Positions 1 through 8,134 of a stretch of DNA of 39,394 nucleotides are shown one piece after another. The stretch is taken from the NCBI GenBank assembly GCA_913051775.1, contig CAJXCL010000014.1, positions 1 to 39,394 of the forward strand, read 5' to 3'. The position numbers and the translations under genes were made by a program. The first letter of the stretch is position 1. Each line of letters opens with the position of its first letter. The notes under the pieces are model-generated. The model had not been told where the DNA came from. It saw nothing but the letters and a program-made list of their open reading frames with translations, and searched no databases. The DNA comes from an uncultured Nitrospirota bacterium (GTDB lineage Bacteria; Nitrospinota; Nitrospinia; CAJXCL01).

Positions 1-1
1 G

Positions 2-454
2 CCATATCTTGGAAAATTTACGACTCAGTGGGACATTATTACACCGCCGTTCTCAGAAACAATTGATGATATCTACCAGTCAATTGATTTTGCTAAAAAG
101 CTTGACGCGGATTTTGCTCAATTTACCATTACAACCCTCTATCCCGGCACACCTTTATACTATGAGGCAATGGAAAAAAAGGTAATCGACTCGGATGTGT
201 GGAGGAGCTTTGCCATCAACCCTAATCCGGACTTCACTCCCCCGAGGTGGGATTTGACAATCGATAGAAATATTTTGGTTGAATTGCTTCATCACTGCTA
301 TAAAAGTTTTTATTTGAGACCGGGGTATATTGGAAAACAACTTTTAAAAATTAGAAGCTTCAAGGAATTCAATTCAAAAACGACAGCAGGTTTCAGTTTA
401 TTATATAACCAGGTAGCAACAAAAGTTGGACTGAAAAGTAATGAGATTAAGTAA
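2..454 (+). CDS. B12-binding radical SAM protein, C-terminal part (partial)
   Basis: Only the carboxy-terminal 150 residues are inside the window; the reading frame is open from base 2. The segment DFAQFTITTLYPGTPLY is the hallmark of the end of the radical SAM barrel in cobalamin-binding radical SAM proteins (BchE/HpnJ-like, tetrapyrrole or lipid methylation and hydroxylation families). It is followed by the usual helical tail (HCYKSFYLRPGYIGKQLLK). The family's Gly/Pro-rich strand that normally precedes the IDFAKKL helix is not obvious here (ITPPFSETIDD), so a small frameshift near the window edge cannot be excluded. The CxxxCxxC cluster and the B12 domain lie upstream of the window, so the substrate cannot be inferred. 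Family assignment is fairly safe; exact function is unknown. Confidence 0.7.
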   Translation, partial: PYLGKFTTQWDIITPPFSETIDDIYQSIDFAKKLDADFAQFTITTLYPGTPLYYEAMEKKVIDSDVWRSFAINPNPDFTPPRWDLTIDRNILVELLHHCYKSFYLRPGYIGKQLLKIRSFKEFNSKTTAGFSLLYNQVATKVGLKSNEIK

Positions 455-559
455 ACCGCTTGCCACGCGCACGCCAGGGCAAAAGCGCTGTTTTCCTCCT
501 GTTCTTCCGTTTCATTATAAGCATGACTATAATCCGCATCTTGAGTTAGAGGAAAGAAA

Positions 560-1546
560 ATGTTTTCTATGTTGACAAAAAAAAATATTAAAAAGGCGGT
601 AGCGCTTTCGATAACCCTTCTGCTTCTCTACCTTATTTACAGCAGAATTGATTTGCAGGTTTTTTACAGGAATATAATTAACATAAATGTTTTCTACCTG
701 TTCTGGGCGCTATCATTGTTCCCAGTTATCTCCATAATTAAAGCCTATCGCTGGAGATTTATTCTTGGGGATGGGATAAGCGCTTCTTACTTTACCGTGC
801 TAAAGGTTTTAATGGCTGGCTCCGTGTTTAACCTGTTTGCCCCGTCGAAACTTGGCGATTTTTCACGCGTATATTTCTGTAGGAAAGAGCTCTCTAACGA
901 CACTCATAGAATATTTAACTCTGTGGTTGTAGAAAAAATATGTGATGTATTCGCGTTATGCCTTATCTGCCTGGTGAGCCTGAATTTTGTAAATGTAAAC
1001 TACAGTATCAAAATCTCAATACTAATTTTCTCTCTCATTCTTTTTTTTACCATTCTCATAATTATCAGCGTGGACTTTCATCGGTTCGAGTTTCTAAATA
1101 GAATTTTTGAAAATATAAAATTAATAGAAATATTTGATGATGCGCGGAAACTGAAAAAAGAGCTCAAAAACAACAAAAATTTTTTTTCAAAAATATTTAT
1201 AATATCCATCTTATACTGGTATATAGTGCTTTTCCAGGTTCATATGTTCTTTCTAATGTTTAATTTAAAAGCTTCCTTTGTGTTGGTTGTCAGCCTGGTT
1301 CCGATGGCTCTTTTTATCGGCATGATTCCTATTACCCTTAGTGGGATAGGGACAAGAGATGTAGCGTTGATTTTTCTTTTTTCAGGTTATTTTTCTTCTG
1401 AAATTATGGCTGCAATTGGAATTTTATGCTCTTCACGATACCTGGTCACTTGTTTAATAGGATTACCATTTTTTCTTAACCATTACTTCACAGAAAATCA
1501 AATTGAACCTCCGGTCGGCAAAACCTCCAGGACTCTTCAAACATAA
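560..1546 (+). CDS. Flippase-like integral membrane protein (LPG synthase TM / UPF0104 family)
   Basis: A 328-residue protein with about eight hydrophobic helices. The conserved core LMAGSVFNLFAPSKLGDFSRVYF and the later IPITLSGIGTRDVALIFLF are typical of the lysylphosphatidylglycerol-synthase transmembrane family (AglD/HpnL-like). These proteins are thought to move lipid-linked intermediates or are of unknown function. The start is well supported: an AGAGGA Shine-Dalgarno lies a few bases before ATG 560. The upstream radical SAM gene on the same strand ends about 100 bases away, so an operon of lipid-modifying enzymes is plausible. A second, diverged member of the same family lies at 25051. 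The specific substrate cannot be told from sequence. Confidence 0.75.
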   Translation: MFSMLTKKNIKKAVALSITLLLLYLIYSRIDLQVFYRNIININVFYLFWALSLFPVISIIKAYRWRFILGDGISASYFTVLKVLMAGSVFNLFAPSKLGDFSRVYFCRKELSNDTHRIFNSVVVEKICDVFALCLICLVSLNFVNVNYSIKISILIFSLILFFTILIIISVDFHRFEFLNRIFENIKLIEIFDDARKLKKELKNNKNFFSKIFIISILYWYIVLFQVHMFFLMFNLKASFVLVVSLVPMALFIGMIPITLSGIGTRDVALIFLFSGYFSSEIMAAIGILCSSRYLVTCLIGLPFFLNHYFTENQIEPPVGKTSRTLQT

Positions 1547-1551
1547 AGAAC

Positions 1552-1582
1552 AAGTAATGCTTTGCAATGCAAAGCATTACTT
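1552..1582. repeat. 15-bp perfect inverted repeat around a single central base
   Basis: Two 15-base arms, AAGTAATGCTTTGCA and its exact complement, flank one central A. The element begins six bases after the stop of the flippase-like gene. There is no T-run on either side, so it is not a textbook intrinsic terminator. It may still form a 3'-end hairpin that protects or terminates the upstream mRNA, or be a dimeric protein-binding site. Confidence 0.7.
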
Positions 1583-1854
1583 CATAGAAATACTCCAAAC
1601 TTCTACCATACCTATTAACTTGGATTTCACAATTCAGCATACAAATTACCCTAAATTTCCATAATAATCCTTGTAAATGGTTAATTTTATATGTTTTAAT
1701 TATTGAGGGACATGGCAGTAGAAACTTTTCATTGCCATGAATTTTCAATGGGTTACGGCGAACAGCGAAGACCGGGTTAATTGGGTAATATTTTCATTTT
1801 GGCATTTTAGTTTTCTGTTACTTTTGTTAATCTCAATGTCTGACGCCAACTTGA
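1583..1854. other. Intergenic stretch before folC, no gene seen
   Basis: With the palindrome at 1552-1582 this makes a 308-base gap. The only structure I see is a small hairpin at about 1711-1741, with CATGGCA paired to TGCCATG. A minus-strand open frame overlaps the end of the flippase-like gene and shows no family features, so it is not called. Confidence 0.5.
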
Positions 1855-3168
1855 ATGTCTATTATTATGTCACAATACAGAAGAATAATTGAACGGCTTT
1901 TTAGGCTTAATGAGCACGCAGTAAAACTTGGCCTTGAAAATATTTCAAAACTCCTGAAATATCTTGACAACCCTCACAAAAGATTGAATACCATCCATAT
2001 AGCAGGAACAAACGGGAAAGGTTCCACAGCTTTTTTTTTAAATTCCATTTTCAATACCGCCGGGTATAAGACAGGTGTTTATCTATCCCCTCATCTCATC
2101 GATATCAGAGAAAGAATCATTATTGGAAATGACTGGATACCGGAGAAAAAATTTACTGAATTAACAGAGTATATTTTTCATCTCATGAAAAAGGAAAAAT
2201 TATCTGTCACATTTTTTGAATTTGTTACTGCGTTAGCCTTTCTTTATTTTTTTCAGGAAGAGATAGATATAGGTATTATTGAAGTTGGTCTTGGGGGAAA
2301 ACTGGACGCTACTAATGTTTTAACTCCTATGGTTAGCGTCATTACTGAAATTGACTTAGAACATACACACTATCTTGGTTCTTCTATTAGAAAAATAGCA
2401 GCGGAGAAAGGGGGAATTATTAAAGAGGGAGGAACGGTTTTCACTTCTGCTGAAAATGAAGAAGCAGTCGATACAATAAAAGATATTGCAAAAAAAAAGA
2501 AAACAACCTATTTTCAATTTGGAAAAGATTTTGTAATAGAGGATGCTGATAAAGAATTATCGCTAAATGCTAAAAAATTACTCTTACCTCAAACATTCTC
2601 TTTAAGGTTTAGAGAGTATGAGTTTAAAAAATTGGCAATAAAAACTGCGGGTACTTATCAAATCAAAAACAGTTCCACAGCAGTTGCCGTTGCCCTTTAT
2701 TTAAATGAGAAATATAAGGCAATCAATGAAAATTCTATTTGTAAAGGTTTAAAAAACACCAAAATACCATGCCGAATGGAACTTATGCAGAAATCACCTC
2801 AGATAATACTGGATGCAGCACATAACTTTCAGGCTATCCAGATCCTTATAGAAAATACTCCCCTATTTTTTACTTATAGCCGACTAATAGTTCTGCTTGG
2901 AATATTAGATGACAAGGACTATAAAAAAGTAATTAAAGTGCTTTCATCTGAAACAGATACATTTATAATGACAAAGCCAAAGACAGAAAGAGCATTATCG
3001 GCCCGCTTGCTAGAGAAAGAGGCCTCCGCCTTTAATGCAAAAATTTTTGTTGAGACAGAAATTTCGAAGGCTTTAATTAAGGCAAAGAAAGTTGCTGACC
3101 CAGACGATCTTATTCTTGTTACCGGATCTTTTTATACTGTTGGGGAAGCGTTGTTTGAGTTATCCTGA
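1855..3168 (+). CDS. folC: Bifunctional folylpolyglutamate/dihydrofolate synthase
   Basis: A 437-residue Mur-ligase-type enzyme that adds glutamate to dihydropteroate or tetrahydrofolate using ATP, in the cytoplasm. Visible landmarks are the P-loop GTNGKGS at residues 51-57, the VGLGGKLDATNV segment near 145-155 (usually VGLGGRLDATN), the KGGIIK segment near 185-190 (family K.GII) and the C-terminal-domain motif ILDAAHNF. Length is normal for the family. ATG 1855 and ATG 1867 are both possible starts; neither has a clear Shine-Dalgarno, and the second gives the more typical MSQYRRIIERL beginning. A repeat-bearing spacer and nadC follow on the same strand. Confidence 0.95.
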   Translation: MSIIMSQYRRIIERLFRLNEHAVKLGLENISKLLKYLDNPHKRLNTIHIAGTNGKGSTAFFLNSIFNTAGYKTGVYLSPHLIDIRERIIIGNDWIPEKKFTELTEYIFHLMKKEKLSVTFFEFVTALAFLYFFQEEIDIGIIEVGLGGKLDATNVLTPMVSVITEIDLEHTHYLGSSIRKIAAEKGGIIKEGGTVFTSAENEEAVDTIKDIAKKKKTTYFQFGKDFVIEDADKELSLNAKKLLLPQTFSLRFREYEFKKLAIKTAGTYQIKNSSTAVAVALYLNEKYKAINENSICKGLKNTKIPCRMELMQKSPQIILDAAHNFQAIQILIENTPLFFTYSRLIVLLGILDDKDYKKVIKVLSSETDTFIMTKPKTERALSARLLEKEASAFNAKIFVETEISKALIKAKKVADPDDLILVTGSFYTVGEALFELS

Positions 3169-3191
3169 TTTTTTTCCAATACTCTTTTTAT

Positions 3192-3316
3192 CCACGAAAC
3201 ACGCGAAAGACGTGGGGAAAATAATTTCGTGTCATTTCGTCTTTTTTTTGGACAATAAAAGGAGTTTATTGAACTGCTAACGGTTTTCTTCGTGCTCGTC
3301 GTGTCCTTCGTGGTTA
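3192..3316. repeat. Inverted pair of CCACGAA..CACG repeats (MITE-like)
   Basis: CCACGAAACACGCGAAAGAC at 3192-3211 is mirrored by CGTGTCCTTCGTGG near 3299-3313, and related TTCGTG/TTTCGT motifs lie between. The core CCACGAAGGACACGAA recurs at 14127 and 22013 in this window, always between or at the edges of genes. The two outer copies here face each other across about 80 bases, like terminal repeats of a small non-autonomous element. No coding capacity is visible between them. Confidence 0.6.
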
Positions 3317-3387
3317 AAAATCCTTTTATTATTACCAATAACCGAGAATAGCTATACCAGTTTTTAATCTTCTTTTGCATAATAAAC

Positions 3388-3396
3388 TGATATAAT
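3388..3396 (+). promoter_or_regulatory. Extended -10 promoter of nadC
   Basis: TGATATAAT is an exact extended -10 (TGn plus TATAAT). No good -35 lies 17 bases upstream, as is usual for extended -10 promoters. The hexamer ends ten bases before the nadC ATG, so the expected start of transcription is within about five bases of the start codon. That leaves no room for a ribosome binding site. Confidence 0.55.
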
Positions 3397-3406
3397 TTCC
3401 TTAATC

Positions 3407-4246
3407 ATGAAAAATTCGATTGACTTTAAAGGTCTTGAAAAGTTTATTAGAGAAGCTTTAGAAGAAGACATCGGTACGGGGGATATTACTACAAATGCTG
3501 TAATTTCCGATAACGAAGTAACTGTAGGAAAAGTTATAGCAAAAGAAGATTTAATTCTTTGCGGACTTAATATTTTTGAATATGTTTTTCTTTGCCTGGA
3601 TAAAAACATCAAGATTGATCCGAAGCATGCCGATGGTGAAAAAGTTAAAAATAGAAGCACCCTGCTCACTTTTTCAGGAAGTGCTCGTTCTCTTTTAGCT
3701 GGTGAACGAGTTGCTTTAAATATTCTGCAAAGACTTAGCGGAATAGCTACTCTAACAATGAAGTTTGTTGAAAAGGTTCCTTCTACCGTAAGTGTCCTTG
3801 ATACGAGGAAAACAACACCTGGTATGAGGGCTTTGGAGAAATACGCTGTCCGTTGCGGAGGTGGTACAAATCATAGATTTGGTCTTTATGACGCTGTCTT
3901 AATCAAAGATAATCATATTAAAGCTGCCGGTTCAATTTCCAAAGCAGTAGAAAAGGCACGAAAAAACATTCCCCCTCTGCAAAAAATTGAGGTTGAAGTG
4001 AAAAATGCGGAAGAAGTGAAAGAAGCGCTTCGAATGGAATGCGACATTATAATGTTGGATAATATGTCACCCGAACAGGTAAAAGAAGCGGTAAAAATCA
4101 TTAATAAAAGGTCCAGAATTGAAATATCCGGTAATATTGGATTGAGCAACATCCAAAAAATTGCAAGTGAGGGGATAGATTATATATCTGTTGGAGCTTT
4201 AACGCATTCGACGCCAACCGTGGATATTTCAATGGTTTTTGACTGA
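3407..4246 (+). CDS. nadC: Nicotinate-nucleotide pyrophosphorylase (quinolinate phosphoribosyltransferase)
   Basis: Converts quinolinate and PRPP to nicotinate mononucleotide, CO2 and pyrophosphate in de novo NAD synthesis. The 279-residue length is normal. Diagnostic segments are EDIGTGDITT near the start, ERVALNILQRLSGIAT, the active-site block DTRKTTPGMR with EKYAVRCGGGTNHR, VLIKDNHI, and the barrel end EISGNIGLSNI and ISVGALTHS. No nadA or nadB is in the window. The ATG has no Shine-Dalgarno and lies just after an extended -10 element, which suggests a leaderless message. A strong intrinsic terminator follows at once, so it is probably transcribed alone. Confidence 0.97.
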   Translation: MKNSIDFKGLEKFIREALEEDIGTGDITTNAVISDNEVTVGKVIAKEDLILCGLNIFEYVFLCLDKNIKIDPKHADGEKVKNRSTLLTFSGSARSLLAGERVALNILQRLSGIATLTMKFVEKVPSTVSVLDTRKTTPGMRALEKYAVRCGGGTNHRFGLYDAVLIKDNHIKAAGSISKAVEKARKNIPPLQKIEVEVKNAEEVKEALRMECDIIMLDNMSPEQVKEAVKIINKRSRIEISGNIGLSNIQKIASEGIDYISVGALTHSTPTVDISMVFD

Positions 4247-4247
4247 A

Positions 4248-4273
4248 GCATCTATAGAAGATGCGTTTTTTTT
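4248..4273 (+). terminator. Rho-independent terminator after nadC
   Basis: Six-base stem GCATCT/AGATGC with a five-base loop, then one G and eight T residues. It begins two bases after the nadC stop codon. Confidence 0.85.
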
Positions 4274-4320
4274 AGCCACAAAGAGTGCAATAATATTTTC
4301 ATTTAGGGAAAGAAAATTAG

Positions 4321-4394
4321 TGGCGGTGCAGGGAATTGAACCCCGGACACTACGGATATGAGCCGTATGCTCTAACCATCTGAGCTACACCGCC
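4321..4394 (-). tRNA. tRNA-Met (CAT), elongator type
   Basis: Read on the minus strand, a 74-base cloverleaf closes fully. It has a seven-pair acceptor GGCGGTG/CACCGCC with discriminator A, D stem GCTC/GAGC, anticodon stem TACGG/CCGTA with loop CTCATAT, and T stem CGGGG/CCCTG with one G-T pair around TTCAATT. CCA is not encoded. The acceptor starts with a G-C pair and the anticodon stem lacks three consecutive G-C pairs of the GGG/CCC type, so it is not the initiator. Anticodon CAT could also be lysidine-modified isoleucine tRNA, but the other CAT tRNA in the window fits that role better. Confidence 0.9.
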
Positions 4395-4509
4395 TTTATG
4401 TGATTTTTGTTTAAAGTTTCATTATTACATGATGGAGAGCAAAACCTCAATATTATTTTAGATTTGGCATTTGCGAAATCTTGAGATGTTTAGCTGAAAT
4501 TAAGCGTTT

Positions 4510-5355
4510 TTAAGGAAGGGATTTAGCGCAGCGGAAACCATAAATGTTTAATTTTACATCCGGATAGTTTCTAATTCTTTTTGTAGTTGAAACGTTGTAA
4601 ATTTTATTTACCCATGAGCCTCCCCGTAGGACTTTATAAATGCCTGATTTTGGCCCCCGTGGATTTATTTCCGGGCTTTTCTTATAGTAGTTAGGACCAA
4701 ACCAATCCTCGCACCATTCCCAAACGTTTCCTGCCATGTTGAATGCCTTATAAGGGCTTCTCCCCAAAAAGAAACTATCAACAGGTGAGGTGTATTCAAA
4801 ATCATCCGCTGTTCCATGAATATTCAAGTAGATGGTTTGATAAATATTTTCCCGATCGTTTCCCCATGGCCAGATAAAACCTTCTGTCCCTCTTGCTGCT
4901 TTTTCCCATTCTGCCTCAGTAGGAAGCCTTTTATGAGCCCACTTGGCATAAGCGGCTGCGTCTTCCCAGCTCACTCCGACTACCGGGTGGTCAGGCTCAT
5001 TAAATCTTTCGTCATACCAGTATTTTGGAATAGAGTGTCCGGTTTCCTGCAGAAATATTTCATAGTCCCTGTTGCTTACTTCATACTTGTCAATGAAAAA
5101 ACCCTTAACATATACTTGGTGTGCCGGTTTTTCTTCTTCTGCCAAAGAATCGTCATTTCCCATTACAAAATAACCATCAGGCACATATACCATGCCATCC
5201 GGAATTTCTATACCTTCCGGAACTTGGATTACTTCAGAAGTTTCTGCTTCATCATAAATTGTTATATCTTCTGTAAATTCCTCGGCAATAAGAGGGTAAG
5301 AGAATAAAAAAATAGTTATAAATAAAAAAATAAATATTGTCGAATTATATTTCAT
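4510..5355 (-). CDS. Secreted SUMF1 / formylglycine-generating-enzyme-fold protein, probably non-catalytic
   Basis: A 281-residue protein with a signal peptide (hydrophobic residues about 7-24, then AEE) and one SUMF1 domain. Fold landmarks are PDGYFVMGNDD, FFIDKYEVSNRDYEIFL, HPVVGVSWEDAAAYAKWA, KRLPTEAEWEKAARG, NMAGNVWEWCEDWF, KVLRGGSW and the terminal YGFRC. The two active-site cysteines of true formylglycine-generating enzymes should lie between RGGSW and GFRC. That stretch here has no cysteine, so sulfatase activation is unlikely. Many bacterial members of this fold are binding or scaffold proteins. Its start codon lies at the edge of a structured repeat, and a repeat-rich lipoprotein gene is just upstream on the same strand. 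The actual ligand is unknown. Confidence 0.85.
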   Translation of the reverse strand: MKYNSTIFIFLFITIFLFSYPLIAEEFTEDITIYDEAETSEVIQVPEGIEIPDGMVYVPDGYFVMGNDDSLAEEEKPAHQVYVKGFFIDKYEVSNRDYEIFLQETGHSIPKYWYDERFNEPDHPVVGVSWEDAAAYAKWAHKRLPTEAEWEKAARGTEGFIWPWGNDRENIYQTIYLNIHGTADDFEYTSPVDSFFLGRSPYKAFNMAGNVWEWCEDWFGPNYYKKSPEINPRGPKSGIYKVLRGGSWVNKIYNVSTTKRIRNYPDVKLNIYGFRCAKSLP

Positions 5356-5357
5356 AA

Positions 5358-5457
5358 GGCGGAGAGTCTCCGTAACCGAATGGAGCTTCCGCTCCGGTGA
5401 ACAAACAAAAAAACTTCTTCAAAAAACAAGCTTTTATATAGTAATAGTATAAAACTA
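5358..5457 (-). repeat. R1 repeat, copy A (minus orientation)
   Basis: On the minus strand this copy reads TAGTTTTATACTATTACTA, an A/T-rich linker, then GAGCGGAAGCTCCATTCGG and a second hairpin GGAGACTCTCC. It matches copy B at 28386-28481 almost throughout. The first three bases, TAG, are the stop codon of the upstream lipoprotein gene, and the far end lies two bases before the ATG of the SUMF1 gene. The element therefore fills the whole space between the two genes. Confidence 0.75.
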
Positions 5458-7890
5458 CATATCCCAAAACAATCCCCAGTTTTTTCTATTTAATACTCGG
5501 CTGTTTTTTTCTCCGTTGGAATAACTGTCCACACCTTCTGCGTCTACATGCAGTCCGATACTTCCTGCTTCATGGGAAGAAGAAAAATTTCCTGAACCCG
5601 GACCACCGTCAGAAACATATTTGTCGTTTCCCTTGCGATCATACAATATTCCAATTCCTGTCTCATTTCCGAACCCTTGAACCAAAACTCCTCCTTTATA
5701 AAAATCATCTCCATCGTTGTCTATTAGGACACCAGTCCCAAAATCGTGTCCGCACCCCTGGCCTACACCGAATGTAGAAACATAGTGGTCATTTCCTTTT
5801 TCGTCGATTAAAGTTCCGATTGAAACATGTATGCCTGCCCCCTGAGAATACCTGCCGGATATGTAGAGATCATCACCTTCTTCATCAACAAGCGCTCCAA
5901 AGGCATACCAGTAGCTTGCCCCTTGTCCGAAATAATCGCTTATATAAACATCATTTCCATTTTGGTCGTATACCAGGCCTATTCCCCCGGATGATCCAAC
6001 AGAGGTGTTGATAGGCCGCAATCCAAAACCAAACCCTTGGGCAAAACTCTCTGTCGCATTTTCAGGGTCACGGAAATCAGGATATTTTCCTCCTGCGAAC
6101 ATATAATCCGAACCATCGGCTTCAATGATTCCCCCTATCCCTTTCGTCAAGCCAATGCCCTGTGCGTAACGATCGGCCAGGTATAGATCATTGCCTCCAC
6201 CCTCTAAAATAAAACCCATGCCAAAAAGACCTAAACCCTGAACAGAAGATTTTCCGGAATATTGATCGTCTCCGTCAAGATCGATCAGAAATCCGGTTCC
6301 TAAAATACCGATACCCTGGGATAAATCTCGAGAAGTATAAATATCATCACCAGACAGGTCTATCAGAACACCTGTTCCCAGTATTCCACTTCCTTGAGTG
6401 AAAGATTGAGTGGATATGTATTTGTCATTTCCAGAAAGATCCACAAGAATAGAGAGAGGATCGTTCTGTGTAGATGATCCTGCATTATTGTAGTAAATGT
6501 CGTCTCCCCCCAAATCAATTATGACTGCGCTATTTTCCCAGTAAATAGTTTGACCATATCCGCCGATGATAATCCGGCCAATTTCTGTTTTTTTGTTTAA
6601 AATTACATCACCGGACACGATATCGGTTTGATCAATATCGGAAACAAAAAGCTTTTCTTTAGATATTTTGAGATTTTTTAATCGTTCAATAGTATTTGCG
6701 TCAAAAACGTGGAGCATAATCTGGCTGGAATAAAATAATTTTTCGTAATCTACTTTTAAAGCTAATTTTAAAAACCGAAGTAATTCTTTTTCTTCTTCAT
6801 CAGTTATTTTTTTGTTTGTTTCTCCATCGGTTTTCACAGTAGTGGACGGCAAGTAAATTTTTGAGTATAAAAAAAGAAAATCCATTTCCTCTTTGGTTAA
6901 TTTTGAGAATGCCTCCTGTCTAATAGAGGAGGCATTTAGAAGGAGTTGCAGCAGGCTACCAAGAAAAGTATCTAAAGATAGCTCCGATGGAAATTTAAAC
7001 AACTTTTTTGGTGAATAATCCACATCAATTTTTTTAGCCGTAAAATTTAATAGTTCGGAAAAATTTCGATCAACCGGACTAAAATATTTTTTTAATTGAC
7101 CCGTTAAATTACGAGTAAGTATAGGGGTGTGTAGAGGATGGTTCAGGAGGTAATTTACTTCTCCTAATCGAAATAGATTATGATTATTAGGATCAAAACG
7201 ATAACTTACAATATCAGCGCTTTTCTTTTTGATTAAATCGGACACTTCATAATAACTGGACAACATTTGCTGTTGTTTTAAAGTTTTTTCAAGTAACGAT
7301 TCCCTTGCGGGGATAGTCTTTGCCAGGTTTTTGTAGTCTGCCATTGGGACGGGCGCTTTAGGCATCTTCCCTAAACCTAGCTTAATATTTTTTATAATTT
7401 TATTTCTTAGGATTGTTAAAGTCACGCTTGAACCGGGAGAATGCCGTTGAATTTCCCTTACAAATTCTCCGGAGAGGGAGGCGCCAAGGCGAGGCAAAAT
7501 AGTTTTTTCATTTAGTTTAAGAATTATATCATCTTTTTTTAGCCCAAATTTTTCGGCTGGGGAGTTTTCAATGACATACTGAATCAAAAGTTGATTTTCT
7601 TTAGTTTGCTTTTTTGTGTCATTTTTGTTGTCTCTTTCGATCAAGCTAACGCCAAGCCAACCTTTTTCAACTTTTCTACGGTTGAAATCCGGGTTTTTAG
7701 AAAGCGGTTCTTTAACTGAAAATATCGAATTATAGCTTAAATCTTTTACATCTATATTTTGATTTGAGGATAAAACAGTATAAGGTCTTGCTTTCAATGA
7801 GGTTTGGCAACCTGAAAGAGAAAGTAAAACTATAACTGTAAATATTGCAAAAAAATAAGAGATTTTTTCATGCATTTCAATTTTCAACAT
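5455..7890 (-). CDS. Lipoprotein with PDZ domain and twelve tandem GDDxY repeats
   Basis: An 811-residue exported protein. Residues 10-28 form a lipoprotein signal with lipobox LSGC (Cys28). A PDZ domain spans about 77-173 (GWLGVSL, ENSPAEKFGLKKDDIILKLN, SPGSSVTLTILRN). A helical, charged middle follows (about 185-430). Residues 455-792 hold twelve copies of a repeat of about 26 residues with core (L/V)xD..G(D/N)DxY followed by QGxGxxG. The glycine and aspartate pattern suggests a beta-solenoid that may bind calcium, a distant analogue of RTX repeats; this is inference. PDZ plus repeats suggests an outer-membrane or periplasmic scaffold or protein-handling role. A start at M6 is also possible. 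I do not recognise a named gene. Confidence 0.8.
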   Translation of the reverse strand: MLKIEMHEKISYFFAIFTVIVLLSLSGCQTSLKARPYTVLSSNQNIDVKDLSYNSIFSVKEPLSKNPDFNRRKVEKGWLGVSLIERDNKNDTKKQTKENQLLIQYVIENSPAEKFGLKKDDIILKLNEKTILPRLGASLSGEFVREIQRHSPGSSVTLTILRNKIIKNIKLGLGKMPKAPVPMADYKNLAKTIPARESLLEKTLKQQQMLSSYYEVSDLIKKKSADIVSYRFDPNNHNLFRLGEVNYLLNHPLHTPILTRNLTGQLKKYFSPVDRNFSELLNFTAKKIDVDYSPKKLFKFPSELSLDTFLGSLLQLLLNASSIRQEAFSKLTKEEMDFLFLYSKIYLPSTTVKTDGETNKKITDEEEKELLRFLKLALKVDYEKLFYSSQIMLHVFDANTIERLKNLKISKEKLFVSDIDQTDIVSGDVILNKKTEIGRIIIGGYGQTIYWENSAVIIDLGGDDIYYNNAGSSTQNDPLSILVDLSGNDKYISTQSFTQGSGILGTGVLIDLSGDDIYTSRDLSQGIGILGTGFLIDLDGDDQYSGKSSVQGLGLFGMGFILEGGGNDLYLADRYAQGIGLTKGIGGIIEADGSDYMFAGGKYPDFRDPENATESFAQGFGFGLRPINTSVGSSGGIGLVYDQNGNDVYISDYFGQGASYWYAFGALVDEEGDDLYISGRYSQGAGIHVSIGTLIDEKGNDHYVSTFGVGQGCGHDFGTGVLIDNDGDDFYKGGVLVQGFGNETGIGILYDRKGNDKYVSDGGPGSGNFSSSHEAGSIGLHVDAEGVDSYSNGEKNSRVLNRKNWGLFWDM

Positions 7891-7897
7891 TCCATAA

Positions 7898-7926
7898 ATT
7901 ATGTCAAATTTTTTTGTTCTGGTTAA
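7898..7926 (-). promoter_or_regulatory. Putative promoter of the PDZ-repeat lipoprotein gene
   Basis: On the minus strand: TTAACC, 17-base spacer, then CATAAT preceded by TGA (extended -10). The -10 ends seven bases before the ATG at 7890, so a transcript from it would start at or next to the start codon. Confidence 0.45.
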
Positions 7927-8016
7927 AGTTTGATAAAACCCTTTGCAATATAATTTAGAAGAAAAGAGATATAGTAAAATGGGATGCTACAGAAGTTTGT
8001 TTAAGATTTGGTACAA

Positions 8017-8089
8017 TGGGCCCACCAGGGATCGAACCTGGGACCTACCGGTTATGAGCCGGTGGCTCTACCATCTGAGCTATAGGCCC
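8017..8089 (-). tRNA. tRNA-Ile2 (CAT, lysidine type) likely; tRNA-Met possible
   Basis: A 73-base cloverleaf on the minus strand. Acceptor GGGCCTA pairs with TGGGCCC (one T-G pair), discriminator A; D stem GCTC/GAGC; anticodon stem ACCGG/CCGGT with loop CTCATAA; T stem CCAGG/CCTGG around TTCGATC. The acceptor and the CTCATAA loop in a G-C-rich stem resemble isoleucine tRNAs whose CAT anticodon is converted to lysidine by TilS. It lies 46 bases after the rpoD stop on the same strand and could be co-transcribed. CCA is not encoded. Confidence 0.85.
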
Positions 8090-8134
8090 AAACAAATGCT
8101 GGATTACGTTTATACCGTTAAATTCTATAATCTA

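Noticed and set aside
1488-1748. 86-residue minus-strand open frame after the flippase-like gene
   Set aside because: Overlaps the end of a well-supported gene and the palindrome; composition shows no family features.
3132-3380. 82-residue minus-strand open frame between folC and nadC
   Set aside because: Runs through the CACGAAG repeats and overlaps the folC end.
4321-4394. Initiator tRNA-fMet
   Set aside because: Acceptor has a G-C first pair instead of a mismatch and the anticodon stem lacks the three G-C pairs of initiators.
4816-5307. 163-residue plus-strand open frame antisense to the SUMF1 gene
   Set aside because: Shadow of the SUMF1 gene in the opposite strand.
5455-7890. RTX toxin/adhesin
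   Set aside because: Repeats have a period near 26 with GDDxY, not the nonapeptide GGxGxDxLx; a lipoprotein signal and PDZ domain are also unlike RTX proteins.
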